A DNA stretch of 64,000 bases from Chryseobacterium camelliae (GCF_027920545.1 NZ_CP115859.1:682001-746000), one strand, 5' to 3'; counted from the stretch's first letter, positions 1-8,741 are shown. Notes: generated by a model from the letters alone, not told the origin. Numbers and translations: made by a program.

Positions 1-359
1 TCCAAACCTTTTCCTGAATAAGAAGTTCCTGCCAGAAGGAAACCTCCATCCTGAGCGGATAATGATGCAGAGAGGTAATCATGGTTCTTCCCCGAGAAAT
101 ATTTTTCCCAGACTTCTTCTCCTTGTTGGTTCAGTTTGACCAAATGGAAATCGTAACCATTATTTTGCTTGTTTTCTGTAGAAAGTTTCTTTGACTGAAT
201 AGAGCTTCCGGTAATTAAGTACTGAAGATCTACCGTCGGAGTGACCTGGCTTAGAAAATCCTGTGTAGAGGATTTGATGTCTTTCTGCCACAATACTTCC
301 TGAGCCGATACGCTCAGAACCATGCATAAGAAGCATGCACCCATGTAGAGTTTTTTCAT
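1..359 (-). CDS. Secreted repeat protein, N-terminal part, cut by window edge
   Basis: This gene reads leftwards from an ATG at 359 and leaves the window without a stop. Residues 1-20 are a clear signal peptide (MKK, a hydrophobic core, then SVSAQ). The mature chain begins VLWQKDIKSS and later contains VWEKYFSG and DGGFLLAGTSYSGKG. A W-x-K segment followed by DGG-x-x-x-AG is the pattern of tandem beta-propeller-like repeats in large flavobacterial secreted proteins, which usually end in a T9SS sorting domain. That end lies outside the window, so export by T9SS is inference. A remnant with the same WQK opening lies at 11044-11365. The function is unknown. Confidence 0.75.
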   Translation of the reverse strand, partial: MKKLYMGACFLCMVLSVSAQEVLWQKDIKSSTQDFLSQVTPTVDLQYLITGSSIQSKKLSTENKQNNGYDFHLVKLNQQGEEVWEKYFSGKNHDYLSASLSAQDGGFLLAGTSYSGKGL

Positions 360-404
360 CCCGCGTTTATTTAAGTTTATCGTTATTAATTCTTTAAAAC
401 TTTG

Positions 405-412
405 CAAAAATA
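405..412 (-). promoter_or_regulatory. -7 promoter box for the gene starting at 359
   Basis: Read on the minus strand this is TATTTTTG, a perfect match to the Bacteroidetes -7 consensus TAnnTTTG, placed about 45 bases before the ATG at 359. I do not see a convincing -33 element at the usual distance, so the call rests on the -7 box and its position. Confidence 0.45.
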
Positions 413-581
413 TCATTTTTAGTTCACACCAGATAGAGTTATTGGATAAATTAGTTGTTAATTTTATAACTTCTCAATGCTTTTTATCTGTCTGATGTTT
501 CTGCGGTAAAGATATTGCTGCATGACGACAAAGAGTGTCGTGTTATATTTTTCGGTTATTTTGAATGGATTGGAATTTTAA

Positions 582-634
582 TACCCCGTCAAAAATTTTT
601 AAATTTTTGACACCCCTCTGGGAGAGGGGAATTT
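582..634 (+). repeat. Two-hairpin dispersed repeat, copy 1
   Basis: This copy opens with ACCCCGTC, followed by an AT-only stem (TCAAAAATTT with AAATTTTTGA), then CACCCCTCT-GGG-AGAGGGG and AATTTT. The same order (ACCCCGTC, stem 1, CACCCC stem 2, GAATT-like tail) recurs at 34864, 34955 and 44693 with different but self-complementary stems. It occupies most of the information in the spacer 360-669, which otherwise holds only AT-rich sequence and the promoter at 405. Confidence 0.8.
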
Positions 635-669
635 TTATAATAGCCCTTCCCTATTTTTAACTGTACGGC

Positions 670-945
670 TTAAAGTATCCCTTTATCTTTGAGGAGATTT
701 TTGAAAAATGATCTGGGATAAAATATTTTCTTACCGATTTTAAAGTACGGAATATCATGGGATTTCCGGATACGGAACAAGGTGCTGTCGCTGACATTTA
801 AAAGTCTTTTCAGATCCGCATTGTCGTAGTAGAGGGAATCGTTGTTTTTATTTTTCTGCAGGGCTTCCAGCAGTTCTTCAAAAATGGTCAGCATAGCAGC
901 CAGCAGCTCCTCATCATACGTAGGAGTACTTGTTTTTTTCTTCAT
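670..945 (-). CDS. Small helix-turn-helix DNA-binding protein
   Basis: This 91-residue protein has a C-terminal half (about residues 40-88: NADLKRLLNVSDSTLFRIRK, then IPYFKIGKKIFYPRSFF) that matches the MerR/excisionase-like HTH_17 domain of many small Bacteroidetes DNA-binding proteins, where the helix-turn-helix is followed by a wing with an I-x-Y-x-x-x-G-K motif. The N-terminal 35 residues are acidic and probably helical. Such proteins often sit near mobile or accessory genes, but no integrase is visible here. It is transcribed alone, away from the YceI gene. Target and role are unknown. Confidence 0.75.
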   Translation of the reverse strand: MKKKTSTPTYDEELLAAMLTIFEELLEALQKNKNNDSLYYDNADLKRLLNVSDSTLFRIRKSHDIPYFKIGKKIFYPRSFFKNLLKDKGIL

Positions 946-1067
946 AATTGTGTTTAGTGTGTTTTTATTTCAAACGTAAGGGAATTACTATTTATTATTC
1001 CGCTTCTCCAATAAATGATATTATCGGATAAAAAATGCCTGTTCAAAGACGATTTCACCCACAAAAA

Positions 1068-1091
1068 AAGCTGCCTTATAAAAGGCAGCTT
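1068..1091 (-). terminator. Rho-independent terminator of the YceI gene
   Basis: AAGCTGCC and its complement GGCAGCTT form a stem around TTATAAAA; on the minus strand the stem is followed by a run of seven T. It lies 24 bases past the stop of the YceI lipoprotein gene. Confidence 0.85.
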
Positions 1092-1114
1092 CAAGATTTA
1101 TATCTAGCAATTCA

Positions 1115-1792
1115 TTATTTTTTCGCTTTTACATCTACCGCGATTTCGATGTCTTTGCTGATCATCCATTCTGCAGGATCTGCTTCTGAAGTCCCGAATT
1201 TGATTCCCCAATCTGCCCTGTTTACAGTGAATTTAGCCTGGATAGCCGCAGAACCTTCTGTAACGTCTACTTTTGCAGGGAAGGTAACGTTCATTGTTTT
1301 TCCGGATAATGTAAGGTTTCCGCTCACTGTTTTGTTTGCTCCTGCAACAGCATCTTTCGGTGCTTCTTTAAGATCTGTTACACTTGTAATTTTAAAGTCA
1401 GAAGTCGGGTTCTTTGCCGTATCGAAGAAATCAGGATTTTTTAAGTGCGCTTCAAGATCTGCAGGTTTTTTATCTTTTTCAGTTACTGAAGCAGGATCTA
1501 CCTTGATAGAGTTCATGTCGATCACAAAGTTTCCGGCAGCAACGTTTCCGCCTTCAACACTTAAGTCACCTGATTTTACGCTAAGAGTTCCCCAACGAGG
1601 AGCCATTCCTCCTTTATGGAACGCTTTCCAGTTCACTACAGAAGCTACCGTGTCTACCGCCAATACTTCCCCTTTGCTTTCCGCTACTGCCTGTTCTGTT
1701 CCTGTAGCAGCCGCATCAGCCGATTTAGTTTTATCACAAGATGCTGCAAGCAATCCGATTCCTACTAATGCAATTACACTTAATTTTTTCAT
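1115..1792 (-). CDS. YceI-family lipoprotein
   Basis: This 225-residue protein has an N-terminal lipoprotein signal ending LLAASC (lipidated Cys at residue 19), then an Ala/Thr-rich linker to about residue 40. From residue 43 (VLAVDTVASVVNWKAFH) to the end (WGIKFGTSE, ISKDIEIAVDVKA) it follows the YceI fold, a lipocalin-like beta-barrel that binds long isoprenoid or amphipathic ligands in characterised members. The lipobox predicts anchoring in an envelope membrane facing the periplasm. It is a single-gene unit with its own terminator. The ligand cannot be read from the sequence. Confidence 0.92.
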   Translation of the reverse strand: MKKLSVIALVGIGLLAASCDKTKSADAAATGTEQAVAESKGEVLAVDTVASVVNWKAFHKGGMAPRWGTLSVKSGDLSVEGGNVAAGNFVIDMNSIKVDPASVTEKDKKPADLEAHLKNPDFFDTAKNPTSDFKITSVTDLKEAPKDAVAGANKTVSGNLTLSGKTMNVTFPAKVDVTEGSAAIQAKFTVNRADWGIKFGTSEADPAEWMISKDIEIAVDVKAKK

Positions 1793-2052
1793 ATTATTTT
1801 TTTAGTTTAAATGTTTTTAAGGTGGTTAAATATAAGATTAATTCAAATATTCACCAACCCTATTAAATATTATCGCAGCAAATATAAACAGTCTGTCTGT
1901 TTAAAAATCTTAACATACATCAAGAAAAACGGGTGTACTTTTAATTTAACCATAGATAAACGCCTTTCTGGCATTCTCATATATTTAAGATTTAAAACTC
2001 TAAAATTTGATTATTTTAGCACTTGCTAAGAATAACTTATAAATTTAATACC

Positions 2053-2460
2053 ATGAAAAAGCTATTTACCATTTTTTTTGTAATCCTGAGCTTCTCAGCC
2101 TTTGCCCAAACGTTGAAATATGGTGATTATACGGTAAGCATCAGTAATGTTTCTACCGACGAATATGATACCACCATGTTTGATACCAAAAATCATATTA
2201 TTGAATATAGCGGTAACTATGTGATCTATAAAAAGTCTGAAAAAATTGCTGAACAAAAATTTTCAGCAATGGATATGGGCAACGTAACTACTGTAAATAT
2301 TAAAAACAGTGATATATCCGGAAACACCGTCACGTACGAAAAGGAAACTAAGGTTTACGAATATATGGGTGAAGAAAAAGCAATGAAAAAAGCTAAAAAT
2401 CCAAAAGATATCATTCTGAACAGTATTGCTTATTATGCAGAATTAAGCTATTCTAAATAA
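2053..2460 (+). CDS. Small secreted protein of unknown function
   Basis: The chosen start, ATG at 2053, gives a standard signal peptide (MKKLFTIFFVILSFSAFAQ); an upstream in-frame ATG at 2023 would add ten residues before it and is less likely. The mature part, about 116 residues, is beta-rich (YGDYTVSISNVSTDEYD, HIIEYSGNYVIYKK) and ends in Lys-rich sequence with no cysteine. I do not recognise a family. A TATTTTAG box at 2012-2019 could be a variant -7 element. It is followed by its own terminator. Confidence 0.75.
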   Translation: MKKLFTIFFVILSFSAFAQTLKYGDYTVSISNVSTDEYDTTMFDTKNHIIEYSGNYVIYKKSEKIAEQKFSAMDMGNVTTVNIKNSDISGNTVTYEKETKVYEYMGEEKAMKKAKNPKDIILNSIAYYAELSYSK

Positions 2461-2477
2461 TACACTTCCCTATTTTT

Positions 2478-2518
2478 AAAACGACATCTATTCATTTAAC
2501 GGGTATATGTCGTTTTTT
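2478..2518 (+). terminator. Rho-independent terminator
   Basis: AAAACGACAT pairs with ATGTCGTTTT across a 19-base loop, and the second arm continues into T residues. It follows the small secreted protein gene by 17 bases. Confidence 0.8.
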
Positions 2519-2628
2519 ATATCAGGCTCACACTTCTACCTTTACTTAATCATATTGTTATAATAAAAACTAAAGCCGAATCTATTCTTATTAAACCGAT
2601 AATAATTCTTTTTCCTATAAAAAGTCAG

Positions 2629-2636
2629 TATTTTAG
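2629..2636 (+). promoter_or_regulatory. Possible variant -7 box before tex
   Basis: TATTTTAG differs from TAnnTTTG at one position and lies 17 bases before the tex ATG. Similar TAnnTTAG boxes precede the genes at 2053 and 57018, which makes it worth noting, but the match is weak. Confidence 0.3.
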
Positions 2637-2653
2637 CCGTTCAAAACATTACA

Positions 2654-4777
2654 ATGAATACAACAGGCTATATACAGCAAACTCTCAATATATCAGAAAA
2701 AAGCATCAACGCCACCTTAGAATTATTAGCGGAAGACTGCACCATTCCTTTTATTTCACGCTACCGGAAGGATAAGACCGGAAACCTGGATGAAACCCAG
2801 ATCGAACAGATTTCTAAGCTTAATAAACAGTTTGAAGATATCGTAAAAAGAAAGGAAACAATCTTAAAATCGATTGAGGAGCAAGATGCTTTATCTCCGG
2901 AACTGAAACAAAGAATTGAGGAGAGTTTCGATATTCAGGAGCTTGAAGATCTGTACTTGCCTTTCAAAAAGAGAAAGAAAACCAAAGCTGATGCCGCAAA
3001 GGAAAAAGGACTGGAGCCTTTGGCCAAAATCATTATGAGCCAGAAAAACAATGACGTATTGTTTTTGGCCTCAAAATATATCAATGATCAGGTTTCTTCT
3101 GAAGAGGAGGCTTTACAGGGAGCCAGAGATATCATGGCAGAATGGATCAACGAGAATATGTACGTCCGAAAAAACCTTCGCCGGCTGTTCCAGAGAAAGG
3201 CCGTAGTGACTTCTAAAGTGGTAAAGGCAAAGAAAGACGAAGAAGAGGCACAAAAGTTCTCACAGTATTTCGAATGGGAAGAAAACCTCAACAGAATACC
3301 TTCTCACCGATTGCTGGCCATGCTGAGAGCGGAAGCGGAAGGTTTCGTAAAAACCAATATAGGAATCGACAAAGAGGAAGCCATCGATTTTATTGAGAAT
3401 GCTATTATTAAATCCAATAATGAAACAGCGGAACAGATTTCGTTGGCCATTAAAGACAGCTACAAAAGGTTACTGGAACCTGCTATTTCTAATGAAACGC
3501 TACAGGAAGCCAAGGAAAAAGCGGATAAAAAAGCCATCGAGATTTTCTCTGAAAACTTAACACAATTGTTATTGGCTCCCCCTTTAGGAGAAAAGAGAAT
3601 TCTAGCGATCGATCCGGGCTATAAAAGCGGCTGTAAAGTGGTTTGTTTGGACGAAAAGGGTGATCTGCTTCATAACGAAACCATTTATCCACATGCGCCT
3701 CAAAACGAAAGCGGAATGGCGATGAAAAAGATCCGTTCGATGGTAAATGCTTATAATATTGAAGCGATTTCTATCGGAAACGGAACAGCAAGCCGTGAAA
3801 CCGAATTCTTCATTAAAAAAATTGCATTCGATAAGCCGCTACAGGTTTTCGTGGTGTCTGAAGCCGGAGCCTCGGTATATTCTGCAAGTAAAATCGCAAG
3901 AGATGAATTCCCGACGTATGATGTAACGGTTCGTGGTTCGGTTTCCATCGGAAGAAGACTGGCAGATCCGTTGGCCGAACTGGTAAAAATTGATCCGAAA
4001 TCCATCGGAGTCGGGCAATATCAGCATGATGTAGATCAAACCCAGCTGAAAAGCGAACTGGATTCCACCGTCATGAAATGTGTAAATTCAGTTGGAATTA
4101 ATTTGAATACCGCCAGCAAGTCTTTATTAAGCTATGTTTCGGGAATCGGGGAAAAAATGGCGGAAAATATCGTCAACTACCGTGCTGAGAATGGTGCTTT
4201 TGAAGACCGAAAACAACTGAAAAAGGTTCCGAGGTTAGGAGAAAAAGCGTTTCAGCAGGCTGCTGCATTTGTGAGAATCAGTAATGCCAAGAATCCTCTG
4301 GATAATTCTGCCGTGCATCCTGAAGCCTACGGAATGGTAGAGAAAATGGCAAAAGACCTGGGCATTAAAACGCATGAACTGATTGCCAATAAAGAAAAAA
4401 TAGCACTGGTACAGCCTGAAAAATACATCACCGAGGATATCGGTATTTTAAGTATCAAAGATATTCTGAAGGAGCTTGAAAAACCAGGACTGGACCCAAG
4501 AAAAGCAGCAAAGGTTTTTGAATTTGATCCGAATGTAAAAAGCATAAAAGATTTAAAATCCGGAATGATCTTACCGGGAATCGTGAATAATATTACGGCT
4601 TTCGGATGTTTTGTTGATCTGGGAATTAAAGAAAGCGGGCTGGTTCATATTTCCCAGCTGAAAGACGGTTTCGTTTCTGATGTGAATGAGGTGGTAAAAC
4701 TGCATCAGCATGTTCAGGTAAGGGTTACAGAAATTGATGAAGCGAGAAAGAGAATTCAACTGAGTATGATTTTGTAA
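2654..4777 (+). CDS. tex: Tex-family S1 RNA-binding transcription accessory protein
   Basis: This 707-residue protein has the full Tex order. An N-terminal helical region (with KTGNLDETQIEQI near residues 41-53) leads to a YqgF/RNase H-like domain from about residue 313 (ILAIDPGYKSG). A helix-hairpin-helix pair spans about 484-545 (SGIGEKMAENIVNYR). A C-terminal S1 domain runs from about 635 (ITAFGCFVDLGIKESGLVHI). Tex binds nucleic acid and affects transcription and RNA turnover in the cytoplasm. The chain stops right after the S1 domain, so it lacks the C-terminal extension of longer homologues. The ATG at 2654 is the first after the possible promoter. Confidence 0.95.
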   Translation: MNTTGYIQQTLNISEKSINATLELLAEDCTIPFISRYRKDKTGNLDETQIEQISKLNKQFEDIVKRKETILKSIEEQDALSPELKQRIEESFDIQELEDLYLPFKKRKKTKADAAKEKGLEPLAKIIMSQKNNDVLFLASKYINDQVSSEEEALQGARDIMAEWINENMYVRKNLRRLFQRKAVVTSKVVKAKKDEEEAQKFSQYFEWEENLNRIPSHRLLAMLRAEAEGFVKTNIGIDKEEAIDFIENAIIKSNNETAEQISLAIKDSYKRLLEPAISNETLQEAKEKADKKAIEIFSENLTQLLLAPPLGEKRILAIDPGYKSGCKVVCLDEKGDLLHNETIYPHAPQNESGMAMKKIRSMVNAYNIEAISIGNGTASRETEFFIKKIAFDKPLQVFVVSEAGASVYSASKIARDEFPTYDVTVRGSVSIGRRLADPLAELVKIDPKSIGVGQYQHDVDQTQLKSELDSTVMKCVNSVGINLNTASKSLLSYVSGIGEKMAENIVNYRAENGAFEDRKQLKKVPRLGEKAFQQAAAFVRISNAKNPLDNSAVHPEAYGMVEKMAKDLGIKTHELIANKEKIALVQPEKYITEDIGILSIKDILKELEKPGLDPRKAAKVFEFDPNVKSIKDLKSGMILPGIVNNITAFGCFVDLGIKESGLVHISQLKDGFVSDVNEVVKLHQHVQVRVTEIDEARKRIQLSMIL

Positions 4778-4823
4778 TATTGCTTTAGGTATATCACTTT
4801 GCATGATATTATGGTTGGTGCAA

Positions 4824-4885
4824 TGAGCAGTGAGCAGTGAGAGGTAAAAAGTGAATGGTGAATGGTGAATGGTGAATGGTGAATG
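4824..4885 (+). repeat. Heptanucleotide tandem repeat
   Basis: TGAGCAG occurs twice in tandem at 4824-4837, and GTGAATG five times in tandem at 4851-4885, separated by 13 bases. Both units are 7 bases and share the GTGA core. The array lies between tex and the next gene, where it could vary in copy number by slippage. No coding or terminator role is visible. Confidence 0.85.
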
Positions 4886-4977
4886 GGGATGAACGAATCA
4901 TAGAAAATAAAAGTGTTGCAAATGCCGTTAGTATTCTAAATCGTTATTAAGAGATCAATAAAAAACATAATAACACC

Positions 4978-6210
4978 ATGAAAAAAGCCCTCATTCTGTC
5001 TTTCATCCTTTTATTGGGGATGAAAACATTTGCTCAGGAAAGTGAATTTAAAGTGTACAAAAACGGTTTAATCTATAGTGAAAAAGCTATGGATAAGCTA
5101 AGCCATATTGCAGACTCATTAAATTTAAAATTCAAAACCTGCGACCTCAGCAAAAAATTCTATTCTAAAAGCCAAACTAACGCCTATATCGTTAAAATGG
5201 AAGGAGGAAACATTAAAGCTGCCATGCAGGATATGAAAAATCAAATGCCAGCTGAAGAGTTCATCAAAAAGTATCCGGATGCCTCCATTACCAAGAATGC
5301 TTTAGTCATCAAACGAAAATACAAGGACTACAATGATAAAGACGTTGTGGAATTCGAGGAGTTTAATCTTAAAGATGATTATGGATTCAGCATCACATCT
5401 GAAAATGTAAACCTTTATGATCAGAACCTGCAACATCAATGGCTTTTTGAACATGATAAAGAGACATCATACTCTAAAGAATCATTAGAGGCCTTCTACT
5501 TTCCCAATCGATTCAGCTCCGGAGAAATTCCTGAGAAATATGCGTATATGATAGGGTATTCTGATTGCCTGATTGATACAACCGCTACAAAATTCAAAGA
5601 TAAGGTAAAAGAAGGTCGGGTAGATATGCCTAAAAACTGGATGGCTTTTTCGGATAAGAGGAAAGCCAAACTTTTGGAAGAATTGAGAGGCACGAGAGTG
5701 ATCGGAGGATGCAGCCAGGATATGGGTCCAAGAGTTCATGCCGTAAACATTGCCTTACTTTCTGCAGAAACTTATAACTGGAATGTCTTCCTGAAATCTC
5801 ATCTGGATATTATGAACGACCGCTTCGACAGAGTAACGGACGGAAGCTATGCATGGGGACAGAGAAACACCTATATCCGTGAACTTGAAGAACTCAACAT
5901 CGATGTCTTAAAGCTGGTTATGGGGATTTCTTTCAGGATCGAAAACCCGGTAAAAAATCATTATTATGGAAGCATCGGAAGAATAGGAAGAGCTCTTTCT
6001 GAGTCTCAAAATAAAACCGAAGCAGAAAACACCCTCCTTACTGCCATAGCAGATAACAATCTGGATCATTATAACCGATTATTGCTGTTCTTTCTTTTTA
6101 AAAATTATAATTCTTATACTGCCGATGAAACCCTGAAAAAGACAAATGAAGAAAAGCTATTTGCTTCAATTAACGGTCTTCCGGATTATTATATCCAACA
6201 ACTCAAATAA
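4978..6210 (+). CDS. Secreted protein of unknown function, 410 residues
   Basis: The protein has a signal peptide (MKKALILSFILLLGMKTFAQ) and a mature chain of about 390 residues that I cannot assign to a family. The middle contains EIPEKYAYMIGYSDCLIDTT and VIGGCSQDMGPRVHAVNIAL, and the C-terminal third is mostly helical (IGRIGRALSESQNKTEAENT). There is no T9SS tail, so a periplasmic location is the simplest reading. The start is the ATG directly before the basic MKK; the heptanucleotide repeat lies just upstream and may sit in or near its promoter. A strong terminator follows. Confidence 0.8.
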   Translation: MKKALILSFILLLGMKTFAQESEFKVYKNGLIYSEKAMDKLSHIADSLNLKFKTCDLSKKFYSKSQTNAYIVKMEGGNIKAAMQDMKNQMPAEEFIKKYPDASITKNALVIKRKYKDYNDKDVVEFEEFNLKDDYGFSITSENVNLYDQNLQHQWLFEHDKETSYSKESLEAFYFPNRFSSGEIPEKYAYMIGYSDCLIDTTATKFKDKVKEGRVDMPKNWMAFSDKRKAKLLEELRGTRVIGGCSQDMGPRVHAVNIALLSAETYNWNVFLKSHLDIMNDRFDRVTDGSYAWGQRNTYIRELEELNIDVLKLVMGISFRIENPVKNHYYGSIGRIGRALSESQNKTEAENTLLTAIADNNLDHYNRLLLFFLFKNYNSYTADETLKKTNEEKLFASINGLPDYYIQQLK

Positions 6211-6253
6211 TTATAGGGGTAAGAAAAACAAAAGACCTTAAAGAATAATTCAT

Positions 6254-6292
6254 AAAAACCACTGTTTAAGACTTTTAAACAGTGGTTTTTTA
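6254..6292 (+). terminator. Rho-independent terminator
   Basis: AAAAACCACTGTTTAA pairs with TTAAACAGTGGTTTTT around a short loop, followed by T residues. It ends the 410-residue secreted protein gene. The remaining spacer to 6558 is AT-rich; a small CGTCT/AGACG hairpin at 6512-6526 lies in the probable leader of the next gene. Confidence 0.9.
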
Positions 6293-6558
6293 TTTACAGT
6301 CTATATTTTTCTTTTATTTCATTTTGATTTTGTAAATTAGTGATTGCAAAATCGACACTTATTTTATTATATTTTTAAGAAAACACTAATCCCACTTATA
6401 CTATTATTCCTTCAGAAAAAAACATTCTTCCATAGAATTTTACTGGTTTACCTATAAAATGTTTAAATATCCTTTGATATTATTTAAATAACTTTTTTAA
6501 AACCAGCTCAGCGTCTTCTCTAGACGATAGCAATTCGCTTAACTTCAATTTTTTAACC

Positions 6559-8442
6559 ATGAAAACTAAAGTTAGTTTCAGCCATAGGCTGATTCATTTA
6601 TTGGCTCTGTTATCGAGCCTTGGATTGTTTGCCAGTTATGTCGCAAGACATAATATGACCGGTAATGAGTATCAGTCTGAATTTAACAAATACTCCGGTA
6701 ACAAAAAAATGCGGCTTATGGATGTAAGCGGCTATGCTGTAAACGGCACTGCCTATTACGCTGCAATCTGGAGCACCAATACCGCAGGTCCCGACTGGAC
6801 TGCCCGTCACGGATTGTCTGAAGCCCAATATCAAGCAGCAGTTACTGATTTAAAAAATAAAGGCTACCGCCCCAACAGAATCAGTGCTTTTTCGATAAAC
6901 GGGACTCCTTATTTTGCGTGTATCTTTTTTAAACCTTCCGGAGCCTGGGTGGCAAGACATGACCTTAGTCCCGACCAATATCAAGTGGAATTCAACAACT
7001 GGAATAAGGAAGGATACCGCCTGATAGAAGTATGCGGATACACCAAAGGAGGCGCTACCCGATATGCTGCCGTTTGGGAAAAATCTTCAGGTCCTGTCTT
7101 TATTGCGCGTCATGGCATGACTTCAGAAATGTATCAGACCGAATTCAATAAGCAATGGAATAACGGCTATGTTCCGGTAAGAGTAAGCGGATTTGAGGTT
7201 GCCGGAGAAGACCGCTATGCCGCGATCTGGGAAAAATCGAACAATGGAGTCTACGCCAGACACAGAATGACCAATCAAAATTATCAGGCTGAATTTGATA
7301 ACGGATGGTATCAAGGGATGCAGCTTAGTCATGTCTGCGGATATACGGTAGGCGGAAAACCCAGATTTGCAGCAGTATGGAAAGGCGGATCTTTAAGCTT
7401 TAAAGATACCAAGCTCATTTATGACAAAGTAAATGCTTATATGCAAAACTCCGGAATTCCGGGACTTTCTATTGCGGTAATGAAAGACGGGAAGCTGGTC
7501 TGGGCAAAAGGTTTTGGTCTCATGAATACCGCTGAAGGTACCATGGTTTCTCCCAACAGCCTATTCCGTATTGCGAGTGTAAGTAAGCCTATTACATCCG
7601 CTGCCATTATGAAGCTTACCGAAACCACCAATTTGAAGCTCAGCGATAAGGTTTTCGGGTCCAATGGTCTTTTAGGAGATATCTGCAGCCAGCAAGGAGC
7701 CTGTACAGATGAAACCGATTTAGAAAAAATAACGGTTCAGCATTGCTTAGAACATGCTACAGGCTGGGTAGACGATGCCGTCTGGAAAGAGTACCAGCTC
7801 AACAATACCGATATTATAAAATGGGCCGCTAAAAATTACGCGCAACCCAATACGCCGGGAGCAGAATTTAAGTATATGAACTTTGATTATTTTCTTTTGG
7901 GAAGAATCATTGAAAAGAAAAGCGGGCAAAGCTATCAAAACTATATAAAGTCTAATATCTTGAGCAAATGCAACATTAGTGACATGCATATCGGTGCAGA
8001 CACCCAAGCGGGACAAAAGCCCAACGAGGTCACCTACTACGGAGGAAGTCCTTACGATCTTAAACTTACCAGAATGGATGCCAACGGCGGCTGGATAGGA
8101 AAACCGATGGATCTGTTAAAGTTCTTTGCAGGAATAGATAAATTAGCCAATAGAACTGATATTCTGAAACCGGAGACCATAGACGTCATGAGAACCATCT
8201 CTACTGCCAATAACGCCGGAGATTATGCCAAGGGGCTGAAAGTAAACGGCGACTGGTGGATGCACAACGGCTGTATGCCCGGAACACTGTCCAGCCTGGT
8301 TCATTTCAAGAACGGAATCAGCATTGCTATTGCTATCAACACCAGACCCAGCAATGATGAATGTACCTGGAACGGGATGTATCCTCTTATTGACGAAATT
8401 CAAAAAGCTGGCATTGTGTGGTCTAATTATGATCTGTTCTGA
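6559..8442 (+). CDS. BTRD1-repeat protein with serine beta-lactamase-fold domain (polyglycine hydrolase-like)
   Basis: This 627-residue protein starts with a signal-like hydrophobic stretch (residues 11-26). Five repeats of about 50 residues follow to residue 277, each opening with ARH-x-(M/L)-(T/S)-x-x-x-Y-Q and closing with G-x-x-(R/Y)-(Y/F)-A-A-(I/V)-W. This is the bacterial tandem repeat domain (BTRD1), also present in fungal polyglycine hydrolases. Residues 285-620 form a class C beta-lactamase-like domain with S340-x-x-K343 (SVSK), Y439-M-N441 and H569-N-G571, so the catalytic set looks intact. Fungal relatives cut glycine-glycine bonds in chitinase linkers; here the substrate is unknown. 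A monocistronic unit with its own terminator. Confidence 0.88.
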   Translation: MKTKVSFSHRLIHLLALLSSLGLFASYVARHNMTGNEYQSEFNKYSGNKKMRLMDVSGYAVNGTAYYAAIWSTNTAGPDWTARHGLSEAQYQAAVTDLKNKGYRPNRISAFSINGTPYFACIFFKPSGAWVARHDLSPDQYQVEFNNWNKEGYRLIEVCGYTKGGATRYAAVWEKSSGPVFIARHGMTSEMYQTEFNKQWNNGYVPVRVSGFEVAGEDRYAAIWEKSNNGVYARHRMTNQNYQAEFDNGWYQGMQLSHVCGYTVGGKPRFAAVWKGGSLSFKDTKLIYDKVNAYMQNSGIPGLSIAVMKDGKLVWAKGFGLMNTAEGTMVSPNSLFRIASVSKPITSAAIMKLTETTNLKLSDKVFGSNGLLGDICSQQGACTDETDLEKITVQHCLEHATGWVDDAVWKEYQLNNTDIIKWAAKNYAQPNTPGAEFKYMNFDYFLLGRIIEKKSGQSYQNYIKSNILSKCNISDMHIGADTQAGQKPNEVTYYGGSPYDLKLTRMDANGGWIGKPMDLLKFFAGIDKLANRTDILKPETIDVMRTISTANNAGDYAKGLKVNGDWWMHNGCMPGTLSSLVHFKNGISIAIAINTRPSNDECTWNGMYPLIDEIQKAGIVWSNYDLF

Positions 8443-8473
8443 TCCTGAAAAACACAACGGAATTATCATACAA

Positions 8474-8503
8474 AAAGAGAGGCTGTTGCAATAGCCTCTC
8501 TTT
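8474..8503 (+). terminator. Rho-independent terminator
   Basis: AAAGAGAGGCT pairs with AGCCTCTCTTT over an 8-base loop, 31 bases past the stop of the beta-lactamase-fold gene. Confidence 0.88.
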
Positions 8504-8528
8504 ATTTTCTTTTCTGCTATTAAGTCAT

Positions 8529-8554
8529 AAAAAAACCGGCTGAAATAAGCCGGT
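8529..8554 (-). terminator. Terminator of the histone-H1-like gene
   Basis: ACCGGCT and AGCCGGT form a stem around six bases; on the minus strand it runs into seven T. It lies 10 bases beyond the stop of the 58-residue gene. Confidence 0.88.
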
Positions 8555-8564
8555 AAAGAAATTT

Positions 8565-8741
8565 TTATTTTTTTGATTCTTCAACAGAAACTTTTCTGAA
8601 GTCTTTGAACAATTTGCTCAATTCCAAAGCTGCTTTACGAGCTCTTGTACCTGCTGCTTTGTTTCCTTTTTCAGCTTGTTGGTTTGCTTCAGTAGTAAAA
8701 GTTTCGAATTCCGCGTTGATTTTTTCAATTAGTTCTTTCAT
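8565..8741 (-). CDS. Histone H1-like small basic protein
   Basis: This short gene encodes 58 residues (MKELIEKINAEFETF at the start, FRKVSVEESKK at the end). It is Lys/Ala/Glu-rich and almost wholly helical, with a basic core GNKAAGTRARKAALEL. It matches the small proteins that Bacteroidetes genomes label histone H1 or Hc1-like, thought to bind DNA in the nucleoid. A dedicated strong terminator and a well-placed ATG at 8741 support it as a real single-gene unit. The DNA-binding role is known only by family resemblance. Confidence 0.85.
   Translation of the reverse strand: MKELIEKINAEFETFTTEANQQAEKGNKAAGTRARKAALELSKLFKDFRKVSVEESKK

Noticed and set aside
1035..1805. 256-codon plus-strand frame opposite the YceI gene
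   Set aside because: It is the reverse of a well-supported lipoprotein gene, has no domain or promoter and covers the YceI terminator.
1811..2029. 72-codon frame in the spacer before the gene at 2053
   Set aside because: AT-rich, without signal, domain or ribosome-site context; likely chance.
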